The notes under the pieces are model-generated. The model had not been told where the DNA came from. It ran no database searches and worked only from the letters and a program-made list of their open reading frames with translations. Below are positions 21,583 through 33,110 of a stretch of DNA of 64,000 nucleotides, piece by piece. Positions within the stretch are counted from its first letter, which is position 1, and each line of letters opens with the position of its first letter. The position numbers and the translations under genes were made by a program. Origin of the DNA: Diphasiastrum complanatum (Eukaryota > Streptophyta > Lycopodiopsida > Lycopodiales > Lycopodiaceae); contig CM055096.1 in the NCBI GenBank assembly GCA_029204225.1, positions 33,672,571-33,736,570 of the forward strand. Direction: 5' to 3'.

Positions 21583-22620
21583 TTATCGTCTGGAAATACT
21601 ATCCTTCCTCTTTTTCCACTTTGATGACTTTTTCTTTTTTAAAAAAAAGAAAAATTCACTCAAGTAATCAAAACAAGGAAATTGTAAAACAATCAAAGTA
21701 AAACTGACAAGGTGTTGGATCATTCTAGTTGAATTGGCTAATATGGCTGCCAAAACTTCCGTAGTTAGTTGCCATTCACCAGAGTGTCGAATTTTTTTTC
21801 CATCCAAATGTTCTAAAATAACCGCCCCATAGTTCAATATTTCTTTCACTCTATACGGACCTTCACCTATGAACTTCAATTTACCCTTAATCAGTTTTGT
21901 CTTATACATTAGTGCTAGATCTCCTTCCTTCAAATCTTTTTTGTGTAGTCGACGATCGTGCCATGCCTTGCGACGGGCTTTCTCTGCTACTAATGCATGA
22001 ACTGCTATCAATTTGGTCTCACAAAGCTTTTGTAAAGCCTCATGACGCATCTGGAAGGATTTCGCATCATCCAATCGTTCCGTTGCTGCTATGCATATAG
22101 ATGGTATCAAAAATTCAATCGGCATAACTGCATCTTGTCCAAAAATAAGTTGAAATGGCGTTTGATTCGTACTTCCTTTGTAAGCAGTTCTGAATGCCCA
22201 CAAAGCCGCAAAAAACTTATGTTTCCAATCAAAACGACTTGCTTCTACAGTTTTTGTCATAATGTTGCAGAGAATCTTGTTAGAAGATTCAGCTTGGCAA
22301 TTATCCCTTGGATAATACGGAGTACTAAACCGATGAATAAGAAAAAAGTTTTCCAATAGACACTTTATCATTTCATTCACAAAATGTATTCCGTGATCAC
22401 TAACGATCTCGATAGGATAGCCAAATCTACTAATCACGTTTTCATAGAGAAATTTAGCCATTGATTTTGTATCTGCAACTCAAACTACTTTTGCTTCAAC
22501 CCATTTGGTCATATAATCAGTTGCAACAATGATATATCTGGCTTGAGATCCTCTTGCCATAGGATGAATAGGACCAACATAGTCGAGGCCCCATTGTTGG
22601 ATTATTCTCCTTCTTATTGA
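21583..22620 (-). pseudogene. Ty3/gypsy integrase
   Basis: Minus strand, beginning near 22600 with WGLDYVGPIHPMARGSQARY (first catalytic Asp), a stop at about 22480, then SRFGYPIEIVSDHGIHFVNE (second Asp), STPYYPRDNCQAESSNKI (catalytic Glu), and the C-terminal RKAWHDRRLHKKDLKEGDLA and FIGEGPYRVKEIL blocks typical of gypsy integrases. The DDE triad is intact, but the upstream zinc-binding region, RT and RNase H are not seen beyond about 22640. The C-terminus reads on past the usual end. Confidence 0.92.
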
Positions 22621-22639
22621 TCGAATAATCGGTTTTAAT

Positions 22640-23060
22640 CTTCATCCGTTGTTTATCCAGTTTTGCGGATTTTCCCATGTCTTTTCACAGTCTGTAGTTT
22701 TACAAGTGTTTTTACACAGTCTGTAGGAATACACGAAATTTACAACAGTGTCGTCTTACGCCTCTCAGGAATCCCGTTGAAAAATGTAGTGTCACCTTTC
22801 TCGCATTTTTTGCCTGATAGAAATCTCATGTAAAATCACAGTGTCGCATTTTTAACTTTTTTCAAAGAGCCTCAAATGCTAAGAAAATGACTCTGGCAAA
22901 GTGTGGGACAATCCTAAATGAGATTTAAGCTCACTGTCGTCTTTTTTGCATTTTTCACAAAAAATCCGACACTGTCGCCTTTTCGCGACAGTGTCGCCTG
23001 TGGTTGTTTTAGTTCATTTTTGCAGAGCTACAATTTTGGTTCACTAATGCAAACAGAACA
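22640..23060. repeat. Non-coding block with repeated GTGTCGC motifs and a small hairpin
   Basis: CAGTGTCGTC, TAGTGTCACC, CAGTGTCGCA, CACTGTCGTC and others recur in both orientations. At 22968-22998 GACACTGTCGCC is followed by GCGACAGTGTCGCC, an 11-bp stem with a short loop. No coding signal. Confidence 0.5.
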
Positions 23061-23083
23061 TTTACGGCCAATTTCACCGCTTA

Positions 23084-23335
23084 TCAGCAATCAATGACAA
23101 GGTACCGGATGGATGCCAACGGATACCAGCCAACTGACAATTGCAATTGATAGTACTGCAATCTGACCTCGTCACTGAGAACTTTGCTTCTGATGAAATG
23201 ATACTTCTGTTCAATGTGCTTACTCCTGGAATGAAATCTAGGGTTGGCTGATAAAGCGATGGCACTTTGATTATCACAAAATAATGTCGTCGGGGCATAT
23301 TGATTCAAACCGATATTTGAGAGTAAGTTCCTCAA
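23084..23335 (-). pseudogene. copia RNase H fragment
   Basis: Minus strand: MRNLLSNIGLNQYAPTTLFC, then DNQSAIALSANPRFHSRSKH, then IEQKYHFIRSKV. Clear copia RNase H end. It breaks off after VRLQYY; no flanking LTR found. It resembles the RNase H at 42,150-42,250 (same RNLLS...FCDNQSA block). Confidence 0.85.
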
Positions 23336-23393
23336 TCAAATAAGATAGTTTTAGAAAATTTGAGACTCTTGCAAAATTTTGAGAGTAGATTTG

Positions 23394-23398
<5 letters not shown>

Positions 23399-23471
<73 letters not shown>
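23399..23471. repeat. CT microsatellite, about 36 units, with CA tracts downstream
   Basis: Uninterrupted CT from 23399, then short CA-rich tracts at about 23478-23505 and 23578-23604. Confidence 0.97.
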
Positions 23472-23473
<2 letters not shown>

Positions 23474-23577
23474 CCCGACACACACATAGACATACACACA
23501 CACAATTATATACACAAGCTTAGCTCTTGTTCTCTCTTAGATGCACACACAATGTATGCACCCAAATATGAATTTAT

Positions 23578-23609
<32 letters not shown>

Positions 23610-23699
23610 CTCACTCACAAACTTACCTAACTTGTTCTCTCTCTCACACATGCACACCCCAGTCGTATGTTCCGTACTGTGCTGCACGTTGAGACGAAC

Positions 23700-26600
23700 C
23701 CACTTATTTTGATATTAATATTCTTATTGGAATAAGGTAGTGACATTCTTCAGAACTGAACCCAGTTTATCTCATTGTTTAGGAAAATTGGAGATATTGT
23801 TAATAATTTCGTATTTTTCAAGGAATATTCAATATCTTTGATGAAAACGAGTTGGTCCTTGTTGACTCGTCTACTTGTCATTGGATTCCCAAGTAGTGAA
23901 CAAGATGAACTTGATAAGAATGAATCAAACAAATGATTTTATATTGTGTTGGATTTAATGATGTTTGAAAGCCTTAGAAATAGAGAGATACAAATTTAGT
24001 CTTCTAGAATCAAGATTTAATGTCCTACGTTCAAGGTTCATGATTTATGGTTCAATAGATAAAATATTGACATTCTTCAATACTAAAACTCAACTTGATG
24101 AACCCAATTCATCAAAATATCTCATTGTTTAGGATTTACGGATGTTTCACATTGAAGCTTTGGTAAGAGATTTTTTAAAAGCAAGATTAACAATTGATTC
24201 AAGCCATAGGCTCCTTTGAGTAGTTATCAAAATTCACAACTATTTTTACTAGGAAACCTCAAATGTATGCTATGAGCATCCTACACACTCTTGTAAACTA
24301 AATAAAGCAACTTAAAAAAATTAAGGGCTTTCTTAATTCATGCGATCTTGAAGCTAATGTCTTGTACAATGTTTGCATACCTTGCTCTGTTTCCATTTGA
24401 AGTTTTGGCTAGTAACAAACTAATATAGAGTTTTCGGAAGATATTACACTGCTTTTAATTCAATCTAAATAAAGGTCTTCATTTGTTTTGGTAGCTCCTG
24501 CATCCAATCCTGAACACAAAAATTGAACATGATAATGATTCTCTGATTTTGAAATTAAAAAATAGGGTTTTAAAGAGGCAAACAAAATTCTACGGAATTT
24601 TTAATCCCCAACAAAATTCTACATACATTCATCATCAATTCTTGAACATATTTAGCATAACTTTACTTTTGAGCATCATAACCATTTGATACTAAAAACA
24701 TTTACGCTCCTAGACATTCTTCATTGAGAAAATTATAAAAAGTCAACCATTGATTCAAGTTTTTCTTTCTAAAGAAGTCATGCCTAGAGAAACAATGGTT
24801 CTATGAACCAAGTTGATTATGTGTTAGATAGTTGATTAATGAGAAGTAAAATTTGTCACATAGCCTAAGATAGTCTGTGATCTGAGAAAAAGTCTTCATA
24901 TTCTATATTGACAAATTGGTGTGCACATGTGTGCCATTGATTAGCCATGCAAATTCATTATGATGTCGGAAGCTTGACAACTGGCCTTGAATAACTCAGA
25001 TTCATATTTTGTTAAGCTATAAAATTACAAGGCATATGCATGCATCCTATGTCAAAAAGTATCGAGCTGCAAAATTTATATGACTTGACACATAGAATAT
25101 TAACAACTTTGTAAGATGAAGATAATGCACCCACCTACAAGTAGCATACGTTGAGTGATAAAGAGCAAGATATTAGCACATAAGTGCTTTCACAGATCGT
25201 CAAGTTGAATGCCATTTCTCCTCTCTCTACTTGTCCATTGATTTCCCTAGGTTTGCTAGCCATGCATTGCAATGTTGAATGTACACAGATACATTGAAAC
25301 CCCAAAGGGAAACAGAAAAACACTACGATTTCATCTCCATGTCTTGAAAAATACTGATCCAGGAGGTTTTTTTATTCACTTTTGGACTCTAATAAAGATG
25401 AAATGATGTGACCAGCACAGACCAAGATTAAATTTTAAGAAGAACCTTTTGCAGTTATCGTCTCTTTTAAAACTAGTCATCACGTGGAATCACAATAACT
25501 AGACCAGTCCCCAAACTCTGGAGAGCTTACTTTTCATAACCTTTGAGTTCTAAAAGGCTGAATCTGCTCAATATGCATGCCTTTTCATAAAAACATGTAA
25601 ACCGGCCTCCTCACTAGGAAGGAAAACTCCCACGATAGTTCTCCTAAAACTAGCAAATATTGGTATACGGGATGTGCAATTTTTAGAGATATTAATATGC
25701 AAAATGGGTGCATTGTTCTTGAGTTGCTGAAAGGTGTAATATTGAGGGAGCTCCCCATAGAGACCTTCTTCCCTCTTAGCCTAGAAAGCTAAATCCTCAC
25801 TAGCCATAAAAATATGCAAATTTGATTTACCTACAGAACCACTGAGGGTGTTTGAAGGTAGTTCTTCTGAGAATATCATATCAAGCACCTACTGGATCAA
25901 AATACTTGGGGATCGATCAGTAAACATCACTCATTAATAATGGATAGCTAATAATGGATAGCCAATACCTTTGAGATCAAAGACTCCAAAAACTTGCATT
26001 TTGAAGTTTACAAAGCCAAAATCAGAAAGATGAAACAATTGAAAGACATTTTATAGTTACTGAAGATCCAAAACAATTGAAAGAAAGTTTTAAGATGCTG
26101 AAGACCAAAGAGTAAAGTCAAACAAAGAAGAGACTGCATTTTCTTTCCCAAAAACATTGATGAAAGAGAGTTTATAGTCACTGAACATTTGAGAATATGA
26201 AACAATTGAAAGAAAGTTTTTAGACGCTGAAAATAAGTCAAACAAATGGAAGAGACTGCGTTCTTTCTCAAAAACGTTCATGAGAGGACATGCTTGACAA
26301 AAAAGAAAATGATGAAATCATTTGATTGGGTGTAAAATCAGGGATTGGAGAGATTCATTGCCCAAGTCTTCTCCAAGACACTCTTAATCCTAGCGTTCAT
26401 ACTCACTTCATGGTCTTGCCGCTCACAATCCTTCATGGCAGCACTTAACACCTTCATTCTATTTTGAAGGCAGTGCTCAAGGATCATTTGTTGGCAATGT
26501 ACTCAACCAGCTGATTCCACGGCCCCCCAGCTGATTCCACAGAGCCCTAGCTGATTTTCAATTACTGATTCCACGGTCCCCCAACGATTCCAAGAACGTA

Positions 26601-27100
26601 ATCACTGATTCTAGCGCTCAAAAATCCTAGAGCAAAACCCCTTGCTCTAATCTGGTTTCCATCTATGAGTAGACTTTACATGGAACGATGGCAGCCAATA
26701 ATCACTCATAAGCACCCGAGCACAGTCAGCTTGAACGATTGATCAGCTTGCAATTGATGGGTACTTAGCAATGTAGATATCATGTGCATGAACGATCATG
26801 CATCTCTCAACTCAGGGATTTCAAACTTTCAACAAAAATAGATGAAGTGATGATTAGCAAGCAATCTTCTCAACTAGCGCTCTTCTCTTTAAAAACTGGT
26901 GACCTGTCATAGAATTTCCTACAAATATGGCCAGAAAACATAGCTAAAGGTCTGCTGTCTGGGCTCTTCTCAATGCATTAAAACATGCTGTGAGACTACG
27001 CAGGGCAAATATCTGAATGCTCAAATGCTCAGCTCCGCACAAGCATAAGAAAGTCATAGAACGCTGCAATTGCTACAAAAGAGAGAGGGAGATGCAATCA
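23700..27100. other. AT-rich stretch without recognisable genes
   Basis: I see no coding, RNA or LTR signal. A tandem duplication lies at about 26030-26280, and short GATTCCACGG-type repeats at 26508-26595. The phrase TGACATTCTTCA...TCTCATTGTTTAGGA occurs twice (about 23740 and 24067). Confidence 0.5.
26030..26285. repeat. Imperfect tandem duplication, unit about 125 bp
   Basis: GAAACAATTGAAAGAAAGTTTT, followed by GCTGAA, AAGTCAAACAAA and AGAGACTGC then CAAAAAC.TT.ATGA, occurs at about 26070 and again at about 26198; a shorter third start (GAAACAATTGAAAGACATTTTAT) lies at 26033. Confidence 0.7.
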
Positions 27101-27358
27101 ATTGAGAAGTTATGCTCACGAGCTACATCACACTTTTTATTACCTACTGGAGACAAATTTGCGCTCTTATGAATATAGAGAGCAAACAATATGAGGATTT
27201 ACAAGATGGTTTTTGGCCAAATACTCGTTGGAGATATTCTACTATTCTTGAAAATGATGCAAATTCAGATGCAAATCTCCTTCCTCCATCTGCGTGCCAT
27301 CATGAGCTCCAAATTTGCGCTGCAATTCACACATTTCAGAAAAAATTGGCGCTCGGCA

Positions 27359-27655
27359 TGTGAAAAATTGCCTACATTGGCAAATCTAGCCATGTAGAAT
27401 ATTGTACATTTTGTCAATATTATATGTTGGTTACTTGAATGGCCAAAGTACCATCACACCTAAAGTAAGCTACCACGAGTCAAGAGGAGTGGTTGTGTCC
27501 ATTTGGTAGTGATTCCTACTTTGTAGGATCTAGACCATGATTTATGATGAGATTTGTACCTACCATGCACCTACCAAGCATGACTCTTGGATCTAGGCTA
27601 GGGTTTTCACATTAGGGCAAGAAAGTAGAGTCTACTTCCTTATTACATGCTGGAT
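27359..27655 (+). repeat. 5' LTR, 3' part deleted
   Basis: Opens TGTGAAAAATTGCC, like the LTRs at 15172 and 30899, and matches the 3' LTR from about 27413 on until GGATTTTCACC, where the sequence jumps into gag. Confidence 0.75.
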
Positions 27656-28154
27656 TTTCACCAAAGACCAATGGCAAGAAGAAGCACTTCAAGTAGACCA
27701 AGGAGGAGGATGAGGCTTCAAGCTCAAAGGGCAAGATCAAAGACAAGTCAAAGTACAAATGTTTATTCTGTGGAAAGAAAGGACATTTTGCATCAGAATG
27801 TCTCAAGAAGAAGAAGACCCAAGAGAGCAAACAAAACAACATTGCACATCAGGAGGAGGAGGAGGATGAAGAATCATTCTTGATGGTTTCCAACAAACCA
27901 CCATCATCCAAGAGCAACACCAATGATTCTTGGTGGATTGATAGTGGGGCTAGTTCCCACATGATATATCAAAAGGACATATTCTCCACTTTACTTTCTT
28001 ACAATGATTTACATAGATCATTCTATATAGCAAGTAGTCAATAATGTAAGATAAGTGGAATAGGAACAATTCCATTGTATGCTGGATCATCCAAAAGGAT
28101 GAATCTTGATAATGCTCTTTATGTTCCTAAGTTAACCAAGAATATGCTTAGTTA
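27656..28154 (+). pseudogene. copia gag end, zinc knuckle and protease
   Basis: KCLFCGKKGHFASEC (from about 27750) is a CCHC knuckle; WWIDSGASSHMI (27935-27965) is an intact D-S-G protease site; MNLDNALYVPKLTKNMLS follows. An in-frame stop near 28042 and another at about 28153 break it from integrase. Confidence 0.88.
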
Positions 28155-29190
28155 ATGGATAATGGCCTAGCTGTACAATCTAAGCATGGAGTTTGTTCCA
28201 TCCTTAGAAATGATGAATGTATAGCCAAAGGCTTTAAGCAAGGTAGATTGCTTAATCTTGATGCTAATGTTCCAGTGGAGAGTGTTAACTTGGCAAAGCT
28301 AGAGTTATCAAAGGTGGAACTATGGCACAAAAGGTTGGGCCACCCCAACTACAAAGCCATGGAATCTATGGTATCAAAGGAGCTTGCAGTTGGACTATCC
28401 AAGCATTTGTCAAAGTGTGGGAAGAGATGTGAAGCATGCAGCCTCTCAAAGGCTCACAAACTACCCTTCTCAAGATCTACATCAAGATCAAACTCTCCTC
28501 TTGAACTCATACATTCGGATGTTCATAGTTTTTCACATGAGTCTAATGGTGGTGCCAAGTACTATGTAATCTTCATTAATGACTATTCTAGATTTTGTTG
28601 GATGTACCTCTTGTCTAGCAAATCAATGGTGTTTGATTCTTTTGTAGAGTTCAAGACTTTGGTAGAAAATCAACTTAGTACCAAGATTAAGGTATTAAGG
28701 AGTGATAATGGAGGTGAATATATCTCCAATAAGTTGATTGACTTTTGTAGTTCTAATGGCATAAAGAGGGAGTTGTCATGTCCATACACCCCTCAACAAA
28801 ATGGAGTGAGTGAGAGAAGAAATAGATCTCCTTGTAAGTGTGCTAAGGCCTTAAGGCTAAATGCTTCTCTATCCAAACCATTTTGGGGTGAAGCAATAAC
28901 TTGTGCTAACTATTTGTGCAATAGATTGCCAAACCAAGCCATTGAATGAATCACACCATTTGAAGCTCTATTTGGAGAGAAGCCCAATCTCAAGGATCTC
29001 AAAGTTTTTGGATCCACTTGCTATGTACACCAATCCTTGGATAAGAGAACGAAGGATGATGCAACATCCATCAAAGGCATCTTTGTGGGATATGGTGAGA
29101 ATAGCAAAGGTTATAGAGTCTTCAATCCCATCACTAGCAAGGTGATAGTGAGTAGGGATGTCATTTTTTATAAAGGACACTATCATTAGA
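28155..29190 (+). pseudogene. copia integrase
   Basis: HHCC zinc region (LWHKRLGHPNY ... CGKRCEAC), first Asp in ELIHSDVHSF, second Asp in LRSDNGGEY, and Glu in TPQQNGVSERRN. A stop lies at 28947-28949 after NRLPNQAIE; beyond it the frame continues with TPFEALFGEKPNLKDLKVFG and GYRVFNPIT to 29190. The catalytic core is intact, yet there is one premature stop. Confidence 0.92.
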
Positions 29191-29259
29191 GAAAATTGAG
29201 CACAAAAGGGGCCTTTCAAAAAGATACCTTTTATTTTTTCTCTCAAAAGTTTTATCAAT

Positions 29260-29890
29260 ATTATTTGTTGGTTACTTGAATGGCCAAAGTGCCACTTGTA
29301 CATTCACACCTAAAGTAGGTTACCACGAGTCAAGAGGAGTGGTTGTGTCCATTTGGTAGTGATTCCTACTTTGTAGGATCTAGACCATGATTTATGATGA
29401 GATTTGTACCTACCATGCACCTACCAAGCATGACTCTTGGATCTAGGCTAGGGTTTTCACATTAGGGCAAGAAAGTGGAGTTTACTTCCTTATTACATGC
29501 TATATTTTCACCTAACTTAGCAAAGAAAGTGTGTTTTACTATGTATTCTCATTCTCCATAGTGAGAAAATAGAAACTTTTTGGAGCCTCAAGGAGAAACT
29601 CGAGTTTCCTCTCATTGTATGGTGATTACTTTTGATTCCAATAAAACCCAGCTTTGGCACATTCTAAATATTGCCTACAGGCCGTACTATAGTCTCATTT
29701 GCACATGTGTGGAGTTGGATTATAGTTTTTGATCAATGCTCTGATTGTCTCTACTTGTTTTCTATCAAGCTGCTAAACTAGATCTTGTTTTTTGATGACC
29801 AGTTTTTGATAGATTGTTTAACAAGCACACAATCAACCTTGTGGATCATTCAAAGATCCATTTATGGTCCTTAGTACTGTACTTTTCACA
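29260..29890 (+). repeat. 3' LTR of the gag-PR-IN copia element
   Basis: Matches 27413-27655 at its start and ends CTTTTCACA. Its terminal phrase CATTTATGGTC...TACT.TACTTT resembles the 5' LTR end at 15,815-15,847, so the two belong to related families. The first about 50 bp seem lost. Confidence 0.75.
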
Positions 29891-29946
29891 TGGCACAGGG
29901 CAAAAAACAACACTCTTTTGTGAATATCGTGCTAAAGTTAAGTATA

Positions 29947-30061
29947 GGGGAAGGCCCCTGCCCGAGGGCCTTCCCCGATTTAAGGCCCTTGGGGCCCGAG
30001 GGCGTGAGCTCGAGGGCCCATGGCTTAAATCGGGGAAGGCCCGAGAGTGGGGGTCTTCCCC
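29947..30061. repeat. GC-rich inverted repeat (copy 1 of a dispersed family)
   Basis: An about 38-bp arm beginning GGGGAAGGCCCC and ending CCCCGATTTAAG faces an inverted arm beginning CTTAAATCGGGGAAGGCCC and ending TTCCCC, around a GC-rich centre with GAGGGC repeats. It starts after AAGTATA. Two other copies start at about 48791 and 61527. No coding role seen. Confidence 0.75.
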
Positions 30062-30229
30062 GGCACAATAAAGCACTTGTAAAAAAATTCTTTCTAAAAA
30101 TTTCTCAAAGTTTGAGAGTTACCTTTGGCCATTTTTACCGCATGCATTTTATCAGATGTTCAAGCATCATGCTGGCTATGGAAGGAGTAGCGTTGGTTAT
30201 GGAGCTCTAAATGTGTGTTGGAGCTCAAG

Positions 30230-30898
30230 AGCTCGTAATGAGGAGAGCGTGGCTGATGAATTGCATTGCATGAATGCAATACATCCCACAGAAAGCTCTG
30301 CTAGCTGATACTCCATCTCCTTTGGAACTGTTGAAAGAGCACGTACAGGGATATGATCCATACAAAGTTTATGGCCTAAGTCAGTGCTTCTTTTCATCTT
30401 TATCTCAGGTCGCTTGTGCTCGGGGCATCCAAAATGCAATTAACTAGACAAGCGTTGTCTGTCCAAATGCCAACTGAGTGCGCACACAGCCCACAAGGTA
30501 TACTCCTGAGTCTGCATGTCTCTTGATACGAGAACCGACAATAGTCGAAGAGGCACTCAGCCAACCAGACTCTGATCTCTGGAGAGAAGCTATGGATAGA
30601 GAGTATTCCTCTCTGATCAAGAATCAGACGTGGTCACTAGTCAAAGCTCCTATTGGCTACAATATCATTAATTGCAAATGGATCTTTAAGATCAAGTACA
30701 ATGCCAATGGAGCGATTGATCGAAGGAAGGCAAGACTGATAGCACAAGGATTCACTCAGATCCCCAACGTCAACTACAGTGAGACTTTTAGTCCTATGTC
30801 AAACATTCGTCGATCTGAGCGCTCCTATCATATGCTGCAGCTGTCGACCTCAAAGTGCATCAAGTTGATGTGCAAACAACTTATCTGAATGGAGTTAC
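30230..30898 (+). pseudogene. copia integrase tail, linker and RT start (5' part of a split pol)
   Basis: 30478-30888 encodes [40 protein letters not shown] and LIAQGFTQIPNVNYSETFSP, all reverse transcriptase entry motifs; then a frameshift near 30800 and HQVDVQTTYLNG just before 30898. The stretch 30230-30470 contains a weak integrase C-terminal match (DTPSPLELLKEH). The frame is cut by the solo LTR that starts at 30899. Confidence 0.85.
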
Positions 30899-31718
30899 TG
30901 TGAGAAATTGGCAAAAATCTAGCTTGGTATTTTTTATGATAGAAGTTTGTAAGTGAATCTCACATGTATGGAGGATGTTCCCACGTGTGGAGAATTGTAA
31001 AGTAAATCAAAATGTTTGATATAGGGGTCTCATAGATTTTCATAGTCAAGCATTTAGGTGTAGGATGTTGATAGGGTCAAATTTGGCATAGATGGCAAAT
31101 TATCCATTTCCACTTGTAATGCCAATATTGAGCCAAAATAGAGCCAAACTTGTGCCAATTAGAGTGTAGACAAGTGTCATGCTTTTGTTTGATGAAGCTT
31201 AAGAGGTCCAATAGGATTTAGAGGTGGAACCTTGTGAGGTCCAATAGAAAATTGAGGTGTGCTTGAATATAGTCCAATAGAATTTAAAGGTGCATGGATC
31301 AATGGTCCAATAGGATTAAGAGGTGGCAAAGTGTGATCCAATCATAGTTAAGCATAGTGGTAGCTCATGAATCTATTAGTATCATTGTACTCCTCCTTTT
31401 GGATCTAATTGATTTTGAGATTGAGTGGATTTTGAGTGTCATTGAATTTCTAGCTTTCTCTCTCTACCCGAGAGCTCATGATGGTTTTTCTCTCTCTACC
31501 CGAGGAGAGCAGCTTGTTTTTACTTAGAATACTTTTGGAACACTTCCCACACGTGTGAGTGAGGGTTGGAAGTGATTGAATGCATGTAGTAGTGTGTTTT
31601 TGCCATAGAATCAAAGATAGATCTTGAATCTCAATCTAGTCTTGATCTTGGTGCATCTACACACCTTAGGAGATCACAAGTACATGTAGTGGACAATCCA
31701 CACGTGTGAAATTCAACA
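30899..31718 (+). mobile_element. Solo LTR (820 bp) inserted in a copia RT
   Basis: Ends TGTGAGAAATTGG ... AAATTCAACA. The flanks are GTTAC (30894-30898) and GTTAT (31719-31723), a 5-bp target duplication with one change. Removing the LTR and one flank leaves the RT reading frame in phase. No internal region or second LTR exists here, so it is a recombination-derived solo LTR. Confidence 0.9.
31205..31330 (+). repeat. Tandem CCAATAG repeats inside the solo LTR
   Basis: TCCAATAGGATTTAGAGGTG, TCCAATAGAAAATTGAGGTG, TCCAATAGAATTTAAAGGTG and TCCAATAGGATTAAGAGGTG follow one another at about 30-45 bp. They are CCAAT-box-like and lie in the presumed U3. Confidence 0.75.
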
Positions 31719-31723
31719 GTTAT

Positions 31724-32490
31724 ACAAAAAGACATCTACATGATTCAGCCCGAAGGATACGTTCTGGAAGGTATGAAGAATCATGTCTGTAAACTCCATA
31801 AAGCAATTTACGGATTGAAACAGTCTACCAGAGCTTGGGTTCAGAGGATCAACACATTCCTCATCGAACAAGGTTTCCAACCAAGCACTACTGATTGCAA
31901 TGTCTATTCCAAGTCGGTGCAGCAATCCTTCATTATCATCACCTTATATGTGGATGATACGTTGCTTTTCAGCAACAATACCAATTTAGTCAAGGATTCT
32001 AAACAAATGTTGTTTTTTGAGTTCGACATGACTGATCTGGGCGAAGCTCACTTCTGTTTAGGCATTCAGATCCACAGAGACAGATCGAGACAACTAATCT
32101 ATATCGCTCAACAAAGGTATCTTCACAATGTTCTTAACAGATACAATCTAATGAATTGTGAATTAGCTCACTCACCGATGGATCTAGGCCTGTATTTGTC
32201 GAAGGACCAATGTCCCCAGACAAAGCAGGAAGAGGAGCAGATGAGAGAGTATCATTATCAATTGATACTTGAATCTCTCATGTATGCAATGGTCTGTACC
32301 AGACATCTCTTTTGCAGTAAGCTCACTCAGCCAATATATGGCTAATCTTGGCATTACCCATTGGAAGGCTCTCATAAGAGTCGTGAGGTATATTTGAGCT
32401 ACCATGGACCAGTGCATCTGCTATGGAGAAGTCAGCAACGACAATCTTCATTAGCTCAGTGGATATTGTAATGCAAGCTGCGGAGGAGAT
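31724..32490 (+). pseudogene. copia reverse transcriptase catalytic part and start of RNase H (middle part of the split pol)
   Basis: IQPEGYVLEG, LHKAIYGLKQSTRAW, the catalytic box LYVDDTLLFSNN, and LGIQIHRDRSRQLIYIAQQR. After a frameshift near 32320 it continues through GITHWKALIRVVRYI and reaches SGYCNASCGGD, the start of RNase H, at 32490. There the CACTA-type transposon begins; the rest lies at 42015-42290. Confidence 0.9.
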
Positions 32491-32900
32491 CACAACTAGA
32501 AAACTCTGTGTTTATCCACGCAGAGTATCCATGCGAGACCCAACACTTAGTCGATTTTTTGAAATTTTGTTTGCGTGGAACATCCACGCGTGAATTATCC
32601 ACGCCAAAAAAAATTTGAACACGCCTTTGGCCAGTTCACTGGTGTTTCTTTGACACGGCGCCAAAAAATTTATGCGCGTGGATTATCCATGCATGGATAA
32701 TCCATGCAAAATTGAATTTTGAAAATTCCGACAACTTTTTGGGAGAGAAGGTTGGCGGCACCGAAAAGCAGTTTTGGCATGGATAATTTACGCGTGGATT
32801 ATCCACGCAAAATTCAATTTGTTCACCGGACCAGACTGGAAGTTAAAGATATCCACGTGTGGATATCTTCTGCGTGGATTATCCATGCATTCTTTTTTTG
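32491..32900. repeat. Left subterminal repeats with ATCCACGCGTGGAT-type palindromes
   Basis: ATCCATGCATGGAT at 32685-32698 and ATCCACGTGTGGAT at 32851-32864, plus many half sites (GCGTGGATTATCCACGC, ACATCCACGCGTG). Subterminal arrays in En/Spm elements bind the TnpA protein; that role here is inference. Confidence 0.85.
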
Positions 32901-32909
32901 TTTTTTTGT

Positions 32910-33110
32910 TTTTTGCATGTTGATAATGACATGAAATTAGTTAAATTAATATATTTCTAAAGTGAATTATATTATGAGTAGGCTATATATATATATTTTT
33001 AAAGTGAATTATATTATGATGAGGTTTTTTTTTTTTTTGCATGTTCATAATGAAATGGAATCAGTTAAATAAATATTTTTCTAAAGTGAATTATATCACG
33101 GTGTTCCTAG
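32910..33110. repeat. Imperfect tandem repeat, AT-rich
   Basis: GCATGTT.ATAATGA.ATG followed by AGTTAAAT and TTCTAAAGTGAATTATAT occurs at about 32915 and 33040, with an extra copy of the last block at about 33000. Confidence 0.65.

Larger units (their letters stand above)
27359..29890 (+). mobile_element. Ty1/copia element with gag-protease-integrase, lacking RT and RNase H
   Basis: A 5' LTR fragment (27359-27655) is fused directly to gag. Zinc knuckle, protease and integrase follow to 29190; then a 3' LTR (about 29260-29890) begins with no RT in between. Both LTR pieces share a long nearly identical run containing TACCATGCACCTACCAAGCA. The outer LTR end is CTTTTCACA at 29890. A weak primer-site-like TGGCACAGGGC follows it. 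Confidence 0.85.

Noticed and set aside
23397-23610. Possible CRISPR-like or satellite array
   Set aside because: Plain CT and CA microsatellites; no spacers, and the context is a plant genome.
27647-27883. Arg-rich + strand frame
   Set aside because: Out-of-frame reading of the copia knuckle region, whose true frame gives KCLFCGKKGHFASEC.
29886-30210. Pro/Gly-rich frames over the GC-rich inverted repeat
   Set aside because: Open in several frames on both strands because of the base composition.
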